From the NCBI GenBank assembly GCA_900604495.1, contig UWOR01000004.1, forward strand, positions 62,001 to 126,000: DNA of 64,000 nt, read 5' to 3'. This DNA comes from Desulfovibrio sp. Marseille-P6017. Lineage in GTDB: Bacteria > Bacillota_A > Clostridia > Peptostreptococcales > Peptostreptococcaceae. The notes beneath the pieces were generated by a model. The model was given only the letters and a program-made list of their open reading frames with translations. It was not told the DNA's origin and ran no database searches. Shown here piece after piece: positions 1 to 9,686 of the stretch (positions are counted from its first letter, which is position 1; every line of letters starts with the position of its first letter). The position numbers and the translations under genes are program-made.

Positions 1-614
1 ATTAACTTTTCAAGGTAATTTTTCTTTAAATGTCCAAATTGCTTTAAAGGATTTGCAGGGAATGAACAGTAGTAACATCTTGTTGGACAAAATGGAATAC
101 TTACGTATAAAGAAATCTTATTTTTATCTATAGGGTAAATAAACTTTCTTTCTCTTTTAGCAATACTTAAGGCTAAATCTATTTTTTCATCACTAATTAA
201 ATAATTAGTTTTTAAATTTTCTCTTATTTCTTCATCACTTAAGTTTTTATCAAGAAGAGTGTGAACTATCTTAACAGGTCTTATACCTGTAAGTATTCCC
301 CAAGGAACATAAGACTTAAACTTCTTCATTAAAACATTATACATGCTTCTTTTTATAGTTTCTTTAGTCACTTTTTTAACTTCTTGTTCTGATAAACCTT
401 CTATACTTCTATGGTCTAAAGAGTCATAAATAACTTGATAATTTTCAAGATATACAGTTTTAGAAAATACTTTATCATTATAATAAACAACACTATTTTC
501 TAAAGTCATACCTACTTGCTTATTATCAACAAAATTAAACTGAGTAGTAAATAACTTTATTAATTCAGCAACTTCATATTTAAAATCATGACCTTTTAAA
601 ATCACATTTAACAT
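1..614 (-). CDS. hemZ: HemZ-like radical SAM coproporphyrinogen dehydrogenase, N-terminal part (cut by window edge)
   Basis: The minus strand has an open frame starting with ATG at 614, preceded by AAGGAGACGG, and running off the left edge, so only about 204 N-terminal residues are visible. The last visible residues contain a radical SAM cluster motif, CPTRCYYC (CxxxCxxC), preceded by LYVSIPF, as in the HemN/HemZ family. The roughly 170-residue N-terminal extension before this motif, including a WGILTGIRPVK segment, is typical of clostridial HemZ rather than HemN/HemW. The family performs oxygen-independent oxidative decarboxylation of coproporphyrinogen III, or related roles. Function here is inferred from family resemblance. 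It lies downstream of the MBL hydrolase gene, separated by a long hairpin element. Confidence 0.8.
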   Translation of the reverse strand, partial: MLNVILKGHDFKYEVAELIKLFTTQFNFVDNKQVGMTLENSVVYYNDKVFSKTVYLENYQVIYDSLDHRSIEGLSEQEVKKVTKETIKRSMYNVLMKKFKSYVPWGILTGIRPVKIVHTLLDKNLSDEEIRENLKTNYLISDEKIDLALSIAKRERKFIYPIDKNKISLYVSIPFCPTRCYYCSFPANPLKQFGHLKKNYLEKL

Positions 615-663
615 AAATACCGTCTCCTTATCTACGCCTCTTCCCCAAAACTATTCATCCTTA

Positions 664-771
664 TATCTAGGTGAGGGGCAGGGGAAATGTAAGTTTTGCA
701 CCCATTAGCAAGACGGTTTTTGTCTTGTATGGGTCAAAACTTATATTCCCCTAGCCCCCACCGGTTAGATA
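664..771 (-). repeat. Long intergenic hairpin element A
   Basis: A 108-bp imperfect inverted repeat that folds end to end. ATCTA pairs with TAGAT, GGTG with CACC, GGGGC with GCCCC, then GGGGAA..TAAGTTTTG pairs with its complement, then ACCCAT with ATGGGT, closing on an apical stem GCAAGAC/GTCTTGT. Read on the minus strand, the apex is CATACAAGAC - loop - GTCTTGCTAATG, matching the apex of five other elements in this window. It begins 2 nt after the stop codon of the MBL hydrolase gene (774) and lies before hemZ. Confidence 0.85.
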
Positions 772-773
772 AA

Positions 774-1391
774 CTAATTCATGTAAGGATTAGTAAGTTT
801 TTCTCTTTCAATAGTTGATGTAGGCCCATGACCTGGATATATAGTAATATTTCCGTCTTGATTAGCTAGTTTATTTAGTGACTTAGTCATTTGTTTAAAG
901 TCTCCACCATAAAAATCAGTTCTTCCGATGCTTCCTGCGAATAGTGTGTCTCCTGTAAACATATGATTTCCTACTTTTATACACATCCCACCTGGTGTAT
1001 GTCCTGGTGTATGAATAAATGTAAGTCTAAGTTCACCTACTTCTAATCTTTCCTTGTCCTTAACATATATATCCGCATCAAATTCTTGTGGTCCACATGG
1101 GAATCTAACGCTTAGATTTTTCTTTCTGTCTATTAAAAGCTCTCTTTCATTTTCATGAGCTACTATTTTTGCATTTGTTTCTGCTTTTAACTTTTTAACA
1201 TTTCCTATATGGTCTGCATGTCCATGAGTTAATACTATATATTCAACAGTAAGATTTCTTAACTTTACTGCTGCTAATATATCTACAAGACTTGCTCCTG
1301 GGTCTATTATTACACATTTTTTAGTTTTTTCATCACCTAATAAGTATGTGTTTTCACCCATAAATCTATCTTCAATTGTTTCTATTATCAT
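774..1391 (-). CDS. MBL-fold hydrolase (glyoxalase II-like)
   Basis: A 205-residue metallo-beta-lactamase-fold protein with the metal-binding motif THGHADH around residue 55, then HTPGHTPGG and GDTLFAGSIGR further on, and a C-terminal PGHGP. These are the His and Asp ligands of the dinuclear zinc or iron site in the glyoxalase II/YcbL group. The likely activity is thioester or related hydrolysis, possibly of S-lactoylglutathione-like substrates; the real substrate is unknown. I start it at ATG 1391; an in-frame TTG lies at 1397. The ribosome binding site AGGGGG overlaps the dtd stop codon TAG, so the two genes are probably translationally coupled. It is the last gene of the recJ-apt-relA-dtd run and is followed at once by hairpin element A. 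Confidence 0.85.
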   Translation of the reverse strand: MIIETIEDRFMGENTYLLGDEKTKKCVIIDPGASLVDILAAVKLRNLTVEYIVLTHGHADHIGNVKKLKAETNAKIVAHENERELLIDRKKNLSVRFPCGPQEFDADIYVKDKERLEVGELRLTFIHTPGHTPGGMCIKVGNHMFTGDTLFAGSIGRTDFYGGDFKQMTKSLNKLANQDGNITIYPGHGPTSTIEREKLTNPYMN

Positions 1392-1405
1392 ATTCAAATC
1401 GCCCC

Positions 1406-1855
1406 CTAGAAAGTTTTAGTTGAATCTAATAACATAGTTACTGGTCCATCATTAGTTAGGTCAACCATCATATGTGATCTGAACTTTCCAGTTCCCACTT
1501 TTATACCTTCAGCTCTTGCTTTAGCTACATATTCTTCATATAGCTCATTAGCAGCTTCTGGTTTCGCAGCTGTTGAGAAACTTGGTCTTCTTCCTTTTCT
1601 ACAATCGCCATATAAAGTAAATTGAGAAACTACTAGTAATTCTCCACCTATATCTTTTAAAGATAAGTTCATTTTACCTTCTTCATCTTCAAAAATTCTT
1701 AAGTTTAAAGTTTTGTCTATCATATAGTCTACATCTTTAGATGTATCTTCATGAGTTACACCTAATAATACTAATAATCCTTGACCTATTTCACCAGTTA
1801 TTTCTCCATCTACAGTTACTTTAGACGAAGTTACTTTTTGTACTACTGCTCTCAT
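1406..1855 (-). CDS. dtd: D-aminoacyl-tRNA deacylase
   Basis: A 149-residue protein of normal family length carrying both DTD signature motifs, SQFTLYGD near residue 78 and NDGPVTM near residue 136; the latter contains the Gly-cisPro active-site pair. The enzyme hydrolyses D-aminoacyl-tRNAs (and glycyl-tRNAAla), recycling tRNA and preventing D-residue incorporation. It starts 11 nt downstream of the relA stop codon with an AGGAGG site, and its stop overlaps the next gene's Shine-Dalgarno. The relA-dtd order is common in Firmicutes. Confidence 0.95.
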   Translation of the reverse strand: MRAVVQKVTSSKVTVDGEITGEIGQGLLVLLGVTHEDTSKDVDYMIDKTLNLRIFEDEEGKMNLSLKDIGGELLVVSQFTLYGDCRKGRRPSFSTAAKPEAANELYEEYVAKARAEGIKVGTGKFRSHMMVDLTNDGPVTMLLDSTKTF

Positions 1856-1866
1856 TTAACTTCCTC

Positions 1867-4080
1867 CTAATTATGCACTCTATATACTTCCTCAACACCT
1901 GGAATTGCTTTTATCTTCTTCATTAATGCATCTAAGTCTTTTATATTATTAACTTCTATTAATAAGTTTATATTAACAACTTCATCTTTACTTTTTCTAG
2001 CATTTATACCATTTAGCCCTATTTTTTCTACTGCTACAGTATGAGTTATATCATTTATAATACCTCTTCTGTCAGCTGCTTTAATTTGAACTTCACCTTC
2101 AAATTTTCCACTTTCAGCATTAGCCCATGATACATTTATTAATCTATTTTTAAATAATTCGCTTTCTTGTTGAGCATTTAAACAGTCTTTTCTGTGAATT
2201 GCAACACCTCTTCCTTTAGTTATATATCCTATGATTTCATCTCCTGGAAGTGGATTACAACACTTAGCAAATCTAATTAATATATTATCTAAGCCTTCAA
2301 CTATTACGCCTTGGCAATTATTTTTCTTTCTTTTCTTTTTATATTCTGCATCACTTAAATTATGCTTTTCGAATTCTTCTTCTTTTAGCTTACTAGCATC
2401 TTTTTGTTGTTTCTTAATTTCTTTTATATAATAATCTCTTATTTTAGGAACAACTTGAGATACCATTATTCCACCATATCCAATAGTAGCTATTAAATCT
2501 TCTACGCTTGGTTGATTTAATTTTTTTGCTATTTGAATCATATATTTCTCAAGTGCTGGATCTTTTAATGGTAAACTGTACTTTTTAAATTCCTTCTCTA
2601 AAAGTTCAGAACCTCTTTCAATATTCTCTTCTCTTCTTTCTTTCTTAAACCATTGTCTAATTCTACTTTTCGCATTTGGAGTTTTGACAATGCTTAACCA
2701 GTCTCTACTTGGTCCATTTGAATTTGAAGAAGTTAATATTTCTACTATATTACCATTTTGAAGTTGATAGTCTATCGGTACTATTCTTCCATCTATTTTA
2801 GCCCCTACACACTTATTACCTACATTTGTGTGAACCCTGTATGCAAAGTCAATTGGAGTAGCTCCTGCAGGCATTTCTACTACATCTCCTTTTGGAGTAA
2901 ATACATAAACTTGGCTATTAAATACATCTTCTTTTAATGCATCCAAAAATTCGTGTGGGTCTTTTAAATCTTTTTCCCACTCCATCATTTGTCTTAACCA
3001 TTGAAGCTTTTCTTCTACGTTACTTTCTTTTAAGTTAGTTTTACCCTCTTTATATTTCCAGTGAGCTGCAATACCATACTCTGCTATTCTATGCATTTCC
3101 ATAGTTCTTATTTGTATTTCTACAGGTTCTCCATTAGGTCCTATAACAGTTGTATGAAGAGATTGATACATATTAGGCTTAGGCATTGCTATATAATCTT
3201 TAAAACGCCCTGGCATTGGCTTCCATAATGTATGCACCATTCCAAGAACAGCATAACAATCCTTTACAGTATCAACTATTATTCTAACTGCTGTTAAATC
3301 AAATATTTCTTCAAAGCTCTTATGTTTATTGCTCATCTTTCTATAAATACTATAGAAATGTTTTGGTCTTCCATACACATCACAATGTATATGTACTTCT
3401 GCAAACTTTTTGTCTAATAATTCAACTATTTGCTCTATATAAGCTTCTCTTTGACTTCTTTTTGTTGCTACTTTTTCAACTAAATCATAGTATCCATCTG
3501 GATCTATATATCTTAAAGCTAAGTCTTCTAACTCCCACTTTATTTTAGATATCCCTAATCTATGAGCTATTCCACCGTAAATTTCTAATGTTTCCTTAGC
3601 CTTAGATTTTGCTTTTTCTGGAGACATAAATTTTAGTGTTCTCATGTTATGTAATCTATCAGCAAGTTTTATAAGAATTACTCTTATATCTTTTGCCATA
3701 GCTAGAAACATTTTTCTTAAGTTTTCTGCTTGTGTTTCTTCTTTAGATTGATATTTTATTTGTCCTAATTTTGTTACTCCATCAACTAAATCTGCAACTT
3801 CTTTACTAAATTCTCTTTCAATATCTTCATAAGTATATTCAGTATCTTCTACTACATCATGTAAAAGTCCCGCTGCTATTGTTTCTATATCTAATTCCAT
3901 TGAAGCCAAAATATTTGCTACTGCTATTGGATGTATAAAGTAAGGTTCCCCAGATTTTCTAAATTGCCCTTCGTGAGCTTTTTTCCCAAAGTAATACGCT
4001 TTTTCTACTAGCTCCACATTTGCACTTGGAGCATAACTTTTTATTTGTTCCACTAATTCTTGTAGTTCTTTGTCATGCAT
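1867..4080 (-). CDS. relA: Bifunctional (p)ppGpp synthetase/hydrolase RelA/SpoT
   Basis: A 737-residue long RSH protein. The N-terminal HD hydrolase domain has HPIAVANIL and LLHDVVEDT (residues about 50-80). The synthetase domain includes YGRPKHFYSIYRKM (about 238-251) and the TAVRIIVD region. A TGS domain (VFTPKGDVVEMP, about 395 onward) and a C-terminal ACT domain follow. Both catalytic halves look intact, so the protein should make and degrade the stringent-response alarmone. It sits between apt and dtd in the usual Firmicute order recJ-apt-relA-dtd. An AGGTGG site precedes the ATG. A hairpin in the apt-relA gap may reduce read-through from upstream. Confidence 0.96.
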   Translation of the reverse strand: MHDKELQELVEQIKSYAPSANVELVEKAYYFGKKAHEGQFRKSGEPYFIHPIAVANILASMELDIETIAAGLLHDVVEDTEYTYEDIEREFSKEVADLVDGVTKLGQIKYQSKEETQAENLRKMFLAMAKDIRVILIKLADRLHNMRTLKFMSPEKAKSKAKETLEIYGGIAHRLGISKIKWELEDLALRYIDPDGYYDLVEKVATKRSQREAYIEQIVELLDKKFAEVHIHCDVYGRPKHFYSIYRKMSNKHKSFEEIFDLTAVRIIVDTVKDCYAVLGMVHTLWKPMPGRFKDYIAMPKPNMYQSLHTTVIGPNGEPVEIQIRTMEMHRIAEYGIAAHWKYKEGKTNLKESNVEEKLQWLRQMMEWEKDLKDPHEFLDALKEDVFNSQVYVFTPKGDVVEMPAGATPIDFAYRVHTNVGNKCVGAKIDGRIVPIDYQLQNGNIVEILTSSNSNGPSRDWLSIVKTPNAKSRIRQWFKKERREENIERGSELLEKEFKKYSLPLKDPALEKYMIQIAKKLNQPSVEDLIATIGYGGIMVSQVVPKIRDYYIKEIKKQQKDASKLKEEEFEKHNLSDAEYKKKRKKNNCQGVIVEGLDNILIRFAKCCNPLPGDEIIGYITKGRGVAIHRKDCLNAQQESELFKNRLINVSWANAESGKFEGEVQIKAADRRGIINDITHTVAVEKIGLNGINARKSKDEVVNINLLIEVNNIKDLDALMKKIKAIPGVEEVYRVHN

Positions 4081-4120
4081 AATACCACCTATTTTAAGTA
4101 CGAAATTTAATATATATTAA

Positions 4121-4145
4121 AATAGTTGGTGATGTACCAACTATT
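4121..4145 (-). terminator. Hairpin downstream of apt
   Basis: A perfect 10-bp stem, AATAGTTGGT / ACCAACTATT, with a 5-nt loop. It lies about 10 nt past the apt stop on the minus strand and is followed there by a short TTTTAATAT tract. The U-run is weak, so it may be a partial terminator or processing site between apt and relA. Confidence 0.5.
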
Positions 4146-4154
4146 GTAAAAGTC

Positions 4155-4667
4155 TTAGTATTTTATTAAAGAATTTATATGGTATTTAGATAGTAATTCT
4201 TTACCATTTAAATCTTCTAATTCGATTAAAAATTGCATTGATACTACTTCTCCACCTAAACGTTCTATAAGTTTAGCTGCAGCTTCCATAGTACCTCCTG
4301 TAGCTAATAAATCATCAACTATTGCTACTCTTTGACCTGGCTTTATAGCATCTTTATGTATTTCTAAAGTATCTTTTCCGTATTCTAAACCATAATCATA
4401 GCTTTCAACTTCAGCTGGTAACTTTCCTGGTTTTCTAACTGGAACAAACCCTATTCCTAATCCGTATGCAACTGGTGTTCCCATTAAAAATCCTCTTGCT
4501 TCCGGTCCAACTATTACATCTACATTTTTATCTTTTAAATCTTCTATTATAGCGTCTATTGAATACTTAAACGCCCTTCCATCTTGTAATAACGTTGTTA
4601 TATCTTTGAAACTTATACCTGGGATTGGAAAATCTTCAATTTCTCTTACTACTTTTTTTAAATCCAT
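4155..4667 (-). CDS. apt: Adenine phosphoribosyltransferase
   Basis: A 170-residue type I PRTase. The PRPP-binding motif [10 protein letters not shown] is at about residue 117-126, preceded by the flexible-loop region and by [15 protein letters not shown] near 55-70, all typical of bacterial Apt. It salvages adenine with PRPP to AMP and diphosphate. It starts 13 nt after the recJ stop codon with GGAGG before the ATG and belongs to the recJ-apt-relA run. Confidence 0.95.
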   Translation of the reverse strand: MDLKKVVREIEDFPIPGISFKDITTLLQDGRAFKYSIDAIIEDLKDKNVDVIVGPEARGFLMGTPVAYGLGIGFVPVRKPGKLPAEVESYDYGLEYGKDTLEIHKDAIKPGQRVAIVDDLLATGGTMEAAAKLIERLGGEVVSMQFLIELEDLNGKELLSKYHINSLIKY

Positions 4668-4680
4668 TTTGGAATACCTC

Positions 4681-7170
4681 CTAATAGCTCTTTAAATATT
4701 CTGCTCTTAAATCTTTAAGATTTTTAAGTATAATACTTTCATCTAGATTTAATTTTTTGTTTGGCTTTTCTAATAAGTTTATAGACATTATATTGCTGTC
4801 ATAGTCTAAACTAAAATCTAATAATGATAATTCTTTAAAAACATTTAAAATTGTAAATAACTTAATTGGCATTATATTAAATGTTTTTCTAATGTCTAAC
4901 ATGTCTAATTCGAAAGACTTATTTACTAGAGCTAACTTATATACTACTATAAACTCTTCTCTTTCTGGAATGATGTTATTTATAATATTTTTTAAATATA
5001 ATTGGTCTGTTTCATTGTAATATTTAATTACATGACAACATTCATTTTTATTTTCATTTAGATACGAATATTCCTTACTGTCATATAAATAATCATAAAG
5101 AACAATATTATTATATCTTTTTACATCTATTTTATCAATATTTGGTGAAAATATAAGTTGTAATTTGGCTGTATTTATAGTATTTTCACGATAATTGATG
5201 TCAAATTCTTCTTCTAAAAGAGACATATCTGATATAGCCCTGTAAAAACCATTTACAGTATTTGCTATAACTAATGTATCTTCTACTAAGTAATCAAATA
5301 TATTTATATCTTCGCTACCATCCATTATATGTTGCCCATTTATATTTGTGATTATTAAGTTTTCATCACCAGAATTAATAGTATACAAGTTATTTTGACT
5401 ATTTGGAACTATTTTTGAAAATAATTTTAAAGAAAGTTTATCTTTCATAGCATTTTTAGGGTGACTAAGCCTCATATCTTTAAGTAAAAGCTGAACAGTT
5501 CTGTTACCCATATAGTTATTTTCATCTAATTGGAATAGTAAATCTACTTTATCTCCAGGGTTAAAGTTCGCTTTTAAATGAGCCCTATTAAATCCTATAC
5601 ACTCATATGTATTTTCATTATATACATTTAATTTTAAATGTTGCTTGTTCTTACCTAAAGTAAATATATCATCTAAAACTAAATTTCTCATTATAAATCT
5701 AGGACTTGGATTACTTAAACCAAATGGTTCTAATTTATGTAATTCGTCTACTAAATCTAAACTCACTTTATCTTCTTCTAATTCAAATTCAACTTTTATA
5801 TTTTCAATCATATCTTCAAAAGTTAAGTTATAATCTGCAATTTTATTAACTTCATCTCTTAATGTATCTACATTACTAGCATCTAAAGAAAGACCTGCTG
5901 CTTGTTCATGACCACCAAACTTTTCTAATAAATCTTTACAGCTCATAAGTGCATCAAATATACTAAATCCTTTTATAGATCTTGCTGATCCTGAAGCCCT
6001 ACCATCTTCAATAGTTAAAAGTATAGTTGGCTTGTAATATTTTTCCGTAAGCTTAGATGCTACTATTCCTATGATTCCATGCTGCCAGTGTTCATTTGCA
6101 ATTACTAAAACCTTATCATTTTCATATCTTTCATTAGATTTTATTATTTCTTCAGCTTCATGATACATTTTAGCTTCTATCATTTGTCTTTCATTATTCT
6201 TTTCTTCTAATGTTCTAGCTATTTCATTAGCTTCATATTCACTTTTTGTTGTAAATAATTGAACTCCTAAATATGAGTATCCTAATCTTCCAGAGGCATT
6301 TATTCTTGGACCTATAGAGAATCCTATATGTGATGATCCTATTTTTTCAGTATCAACTCCACATATTTTTATAAGTTCTCTTAATCCTAGATTTTTCCCC
6401 TCTTTCATTAGTTTTAAACCATTTTTTACTATTATTCTATTTTCATCTACTAAAGGAACTATATCACAAATAGTTGCTAAAGTTGTTATCTCTAGATAGT
6501 CATACATACTTTCTTTAAATACGTCTGGAGGTGTTAAAGCTTGTATTAATTTAAATGCAACCCCACAACCACAAAGCATGTCAAATGGATAATGACAATC
6601 TTCTTGCTTTGGATTTATAACTGCAAAGGCATTTGGTATTTCACTTTGACATTCATGATGGTCAGTTATTATCACATCAATTCCAAGTTCATTTGCAATA
6701 TCAACTTCTTTAACTGATGTTATACCACAGTCTACACTTATTATTAAGTTACAACCTTGTTCATGAATTTTTCTTATAGCTTCCTCATTTATTCCATATC
6801 CTTCTTCTAGTCTATTTGGTATGTAATAGCTTACTGGATAATTTATAGAATCAAAGTATAAATAAAGAATAGAAGTTGATGAAACTCCATCTACATCATA
6901 ATCTCCATAAATAAATATATTTTCTTTATTTTCTATAGCTTTTTGAATTCTTTCTACAGATTTTTTCATATCTTTCATTAAAAAAGGATCTCTTAAGTAA
7001 TCTAAAGAAGGATTCATAAATATTTCTGAATCTTTTTCGTCTTCTATACCTCTATTCTTTAATATCTGACTAATTTCCGGAGAAATTTTTATTTTTTCAC
7101 TTAATTCATCTTTTTCTACTTTCCCTTTATGTTTTAACGTCCATTTTTTATTAAATATCAAATTTCTCAC
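4681..7170 (-). CDS. recJ: Single-stranded-DNA 5'-3' exonuclease RecJ
   Basis: An 829-residue DHH-superfamily nuclease. The N-terminal half shows DYDVDG (about residue 91), SVDCGIT and the DHHE motif, which supply manganese ligands, followed by the DHHA1 region with a GGHEQAAG motif near 420. The roughly 250 C-terminal residues beyond the OB-like region are poorly conserved and AT-rich, as in longer Firmicute RecJ proteins. It degrades single-stranded DNA 5' to 3' in recombination and mismatch or base-excision repair. It starts 2 nt after the ubiB-like stop codon, so the genes are tightly linked. Confidence 0.94.
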   Translation of the reverse strand: MRNLIFNKKWTLKHKGKVEKDELSEKIKISPEISQILKNRGIEDEKDSEIFMNPSLDYLRDPFLMKDMKKSVERIQKAIENKENIFIYGDYDVDGVSSTSILYLYFDSINYPVSYYIPNRLEEGYGINEEAIRKIHEQGCNLIISVDCGITSVKEVDIANELGIDVIITDHHECQSEIPNAFAVINPKQEDCHYPFDMLCGCGVAFKLIQALTPPDVFKESMYDYLEITTLATICDIVPLVDENRIIVKNGLKLMKEGKNLGLRELIKICGVDTEKIGSSHIGFSIGPRINASGRLGYSYLGVQLFTTKSEYEANEIARTLEEKNNERQMIEAKMYHEAEEIIKSNERYENDKVLVIANEHWQHGIIGIVASKLTEKYYKPTILLTIEDGRASGSARSIKGFSIFDALMSCKDLLEKFGGHEQAAGLSLDASNVDTLRDEVNKIADYNLTFEDMIENIKVEFELEEDKVSLDLVDELHKLEPFGLSNPSPRFIMRNLVLDDIFTLGKNKQHLKLNVYNENTYECIGFNRAHLKANFNPGDKVDLLFQLDENNYMGNRTVQLLLKDMRLSHPKNAMKDKLSLKLFSKIVPNSQNNLYTINSGDENLIITNINGQHIMDGSEDINIFDYLVEDTLVIANTVNGFYRAISDMSLLEEEFDINYRENTINTAKLQLIFSPNIDKIDVKRYNNIVLYDYLYDSKEYSYLNENKNECCHVIKYYNETDQLYLKNIINNIIPEREEFIVVYKLALVNKSFELDMLDIRKTFNIMPIKLFTILNVFKELSLLDFSLDYDSNIMSINLLEKPNKKLNLDESIILKNLKDLRAEYLKSY

Positions 7171-7172
7171 CT

Positions 7173-8837
7173 CTACTTTCGCTTGTACTTTGTCTTAAAT
7201 AAAGTTATTACTAAAGTTAACCCTACTATAAATGAAACAATAAAACCTGCTATTGCAAGATATCTAACCCATATGTTTTGCTCTATATTAGGAGATGCTA
7301 TTATAAGTGAGGATCCAACTACTAATGATGCCAGTACTAAGCTTAATGAAATATTAGTAGTCAAATCATTTAACTGTTCTTCTAACTTTGGAGCTTTTAT
7401 ATCATCTATGTGAATTTTAGTATTATTTCTTTCTATGTTTTTAAGTATAACTCTTAATTGTTTTGGAATATGCTTTAAATCCATATAAGCTTCTTCCATA
7501 ATATTTTTTGAGCTACTTAAAATTTCTTTAGGATTTAATATATGTTTATAATAATAACTTATAAATTCTTTTCCAATTACCTCAACTGTAAAATTAGGAT
7601 TAAGCTCTCTTGCTGTACCTTCTAAAGTTATAACTGTTTTTGCCAATATAGAAAACTCTGATGGCATACTTATATTATATTTTCTAAAGAATCTAAATAC
7701 TTCATTAAGTATTTCAGATAAACTTATCTTCTCTAAAGGTATATCATAATAATAATGAAGTAAATAAAGTAAGTCTAATCGAATTGAATCCTTATCTACC
7801 GTGGACTTTATAATTCCCATTTCTTCAAATAAAAATAAAATCTTATCAACATTCCTATTTACAACTGCTAAAACTATTCCATTTAAAGAATTTAATGTTT
7901 TTTTATCAATAAGACCAATCATACCAAAATCAATATAAGATATGCAGTTATTACCTAATACAAATATATTACCTGGATGTGGGTCTGCATGGAAAAATCC
8001 ATATTCAAAAACTTGCTTAAACAATGACCTAACGCCTATATCGCTTATTTTCTTAGTATCCCATCCAAAACTTTTTATTGTACTTATATCACTTAATTTT
8101 ATACCTATAATTTTTTCCATAACTAAAACTCTTTTAGTTGTATACTCACTATATATCTTAGGTATATAAACCTCATCGCTATTTTTGAATATATCATAAA
8201 ACTTTATAGCATTTATAGCTTCAAAATTATAATCCAGCTCTCTGAGTAATTGAATTTTAAACTCTTCTAATATTTTTTCAAAGTTTGTTTCATTATCTTT
8301 TACTATATCATTTAATATACTAGCTCCACTTTGAAGTATTTCTAAATCAGATTTTATAGTTTGTTCTATATTAGGTCTTTGTATTTTTACAATTACCTCT
8401 TCACCAGAGTATAATTTTCCTTCATAAGCCTGTCCTATAGATGCCGCTGCTATAGGAGTATAATTAAAATCCTTAAATACATCCTCTATCTTAAGACCTG
8501 TATCTGATATAAAAATCTCCTTAGCTATATCAGTACTAAACACTTCAACATTATCTCTAAGTTTACTCAACTCATCTATAACATCTTGGTCAAATATATC
8601 ACTTCTCGTACTTAAAATTTGACCAAGCTTAACATAAGTAGGACCTAATTCTTCAAAAGCCTTTCGTATTCGCTCCCCTGTAGTCATATTAATTATTTCT
8701 TCACTTGGCTTAGTCATAGGAATCCTATAAGCAACCTGCTCCATATTAAGCTTCTCAACAGCAAAACTAAACCCATATTTTATAAGTATATGTAAAATTT
8801 CCTTATATCGTTTTATATTCTTATAACTCACCTTCAT
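7173..8837 (-). CDS. ABC1/AarF (UbiB-like) atypical kinase family membrane protein
   Basis: A 554-residue protein with the UbiB/ABC1 features: ELGPTYVKLGQILSTRSD (the KxGQ motif), AAASIGQAYEGKL (Ala-rich nucleotide loop), VIVKIQRPNI, VMEKIIGI, and HADPHPGNIFVL with SYIDFGMIG for the catalytic and metal-binding loop. Two transmembrane segments sit at the C-terminus (VLASLVVGSSLIIA and YLAIAGFIVSFIVG). Family members support lipid or isoprenoid metabolism through ATPase activity; no quinone pathway is visible here, so the role is unknown. The frame extends to GTG 8846, but AGGAGT sits 8 nt before ATG 8837, which I prefer. Confidence 0.85.
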   Translation of the reverse strand: MKVSYKNIKRYKEILHILIKYGFSFAVEKLNMEQVAYRIPMTKPSEEIINMTTGERIRKAFEELGPTYVKLGQILSTRSDIFDQDVIDELSKLRDNVEVFSTDIAKEIFISDTGLKIEDVFKDFNYTPIAAASIGQAYEGKLYSGEEVIVKIQRPNIEQTIKSDLEILQSGASILNDIVKDNETNFEKILEEFKIQLLRELDYNFEAINAIKFYDIFKNSDEVYIPKIYSEYTTKRVLVMEKIIGIKLSDISTIKSFGWDTKKISDIGVRSLFKQVFEYGFFHADPHPGNIFVLGNNCISYIDFGMIGLIDKKTLNSLNGIVLAVVNRNVDKILFLFEEMGIIKSTVDKDSIRLDLLYLLHYYYDIPLEKISLSEILNEVFRFFRKYNISMPSEFSILAKTVITLEGTARELNPNFTVEVIGKEFISYYYKHILNPKEILSSSKNIMEEAYMDLKHIPKQLRVILKNIERNNTKIHIDDIKAPKLEEQLNDLTTNISLSLVLASLVVGSSLIIASPNIEQNIWVRYLAIAGFIVSFIVGLTLVITLFKTKYKRK

Positions 8838-8892
8838 GACCATCACTCCTAAGATTACCCGTTCTTTGCAAATCTCTAACCTCTATACATTA

Positions 8893-8921
8893 TTTATATA
8901 CTACTATAAAGAAATACACAA
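8893..8921 (-). promoter_or_regulatory. Candidate sigma-A promoter for the ubiB-recJ-apt-relA-dtd run
   Basis: On the minus strand, TTGTGT (8916-8921) is followed after 17 nt by TATAAA (8893-8898), about 55 nt before the start codon. It is the best promoter-like match upstream of this gene run. No dyad operator is evident. Confidence 0.45.
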
Positions 8922-9023
8922 TTTATTTTAATCAATAATTTCTATTATTCCCACATTTTATATATTTTTACCTCATTTCCCCCACAATAAAAATGATAAA
9001 AAAATTAAAATAAAATTAAAAAA

Positions 9024-9170
9024 GCTATCTATGAGTTAATATGTTCATACCCAGGGCAAGATGGAAATGTATATTTTTTAGTCATTCGCAGCATTACTCC
9101 AGCTGCATGACTAAAAAATATATATTCCGCCAGCCCGACTTGGTACGAACATATCCCAACTCTAGATAGC
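9024..9170 (-). repeat. Long intergenic hairpin element B (also terminator-like)
   Basis: A 147-bp imperfect inverted repeat. GCTATCTA/TAGATAGC, GAGTT/AACTC, ATATGTTC/GAACATAT, GGGC/GCCC and a long inner stem with ATTTTTTAGTCAT/ATGACTAAAAAAT lead to an apical stem GCAGC/GCTGC. Read on minus, the apex is CATGCAGC - loop - GCTGCGAATG, so the stem has changed relative to the other copies while keeping pairing and the two-base bulge. It begins 9 nt past the stop of the carbonic anhydrase gene. On the minus strand it is followed by a TTTTTTAATTTTATTTT tract, so it may also terminate transcription. Confidence 0.85.
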
Positions 9171-9179
9171 CATGTAATT

Positions 9180-9680
9180 TTATTTATGCTTTTTAGCAGT
9201 TTCTACATAATTTTTTGATGATTGTATTAAATTTTCTTTTTCTTCATCAGAAAGTTCTCTAATAACTTTAGCAGGAGAACCCATAGCAAGTACACCAGAT
9301 GGAATTTTCTTACCTGGAGGAACTAAACTTCCTGCACCAAGTAAAGTAAATTCACCAACTTCAGCACCATCTAAAACTATAGCTCCCATACCAATTAAAG
9401 TATTATCTCCAATTTTACATCCATGAACTAATGCTTTGTGGCCTACTGTAACATTGTTTCCAATTCGTGTAGGTTCATTATATCCAGTATGAACAACTGA
9501 ACCATCTTGGATATTTGTATTTTCTCCAATAGTTATCGGTTGTTCATCACCTCTAATAACAGCATTGTACCATATACTCGCATTTTTACTTATTGTAACA
9601 TCTCCTATTATATCAGCACTTCCTGCTACAAAAACAGACTCATCAATATTAGGTTCAATTCCATTGAATGCTTTTATCAT
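9180..9680 (-). CDS. Gamma-carbonic anhydrase family hexapeptide-repeat protein
   Basis: A 166-residue left-handed beta-helix protein with repeated hexapeptides (for example SADIIGDVTISKNASIWYN and GNNVTVGHKALVHGC). Candidate metal-ligand histidines occur in VVHTGY, VGHKA and LVHGC, the pattern of the YrdA/CaiE/PaaY gamma-carbonic anhydrase-like group. Catalysis of CO2 hydration is plausible but not assured for this subgroup. It begins 6 nt after scfB and should be co-transcribed with it. Confidence 0.85.
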   Translation of the reverse strand: MIKAFNGIEPNIDESVFVAGSADIIGDVTISKNASIWYNAVIRGDEQPITIGENTNIQDGSVVHTGYNEPTRIGNNVTVGHKALVHGCKIGDNTLIGMGAIVLDGAEVGEFTLLGAGSLVPPGKKIPSGVLAMGSPAKVIRELSDEEKENLIQSSKNYVETAKKHK

Positions 9681-9686
9681 GGGTTA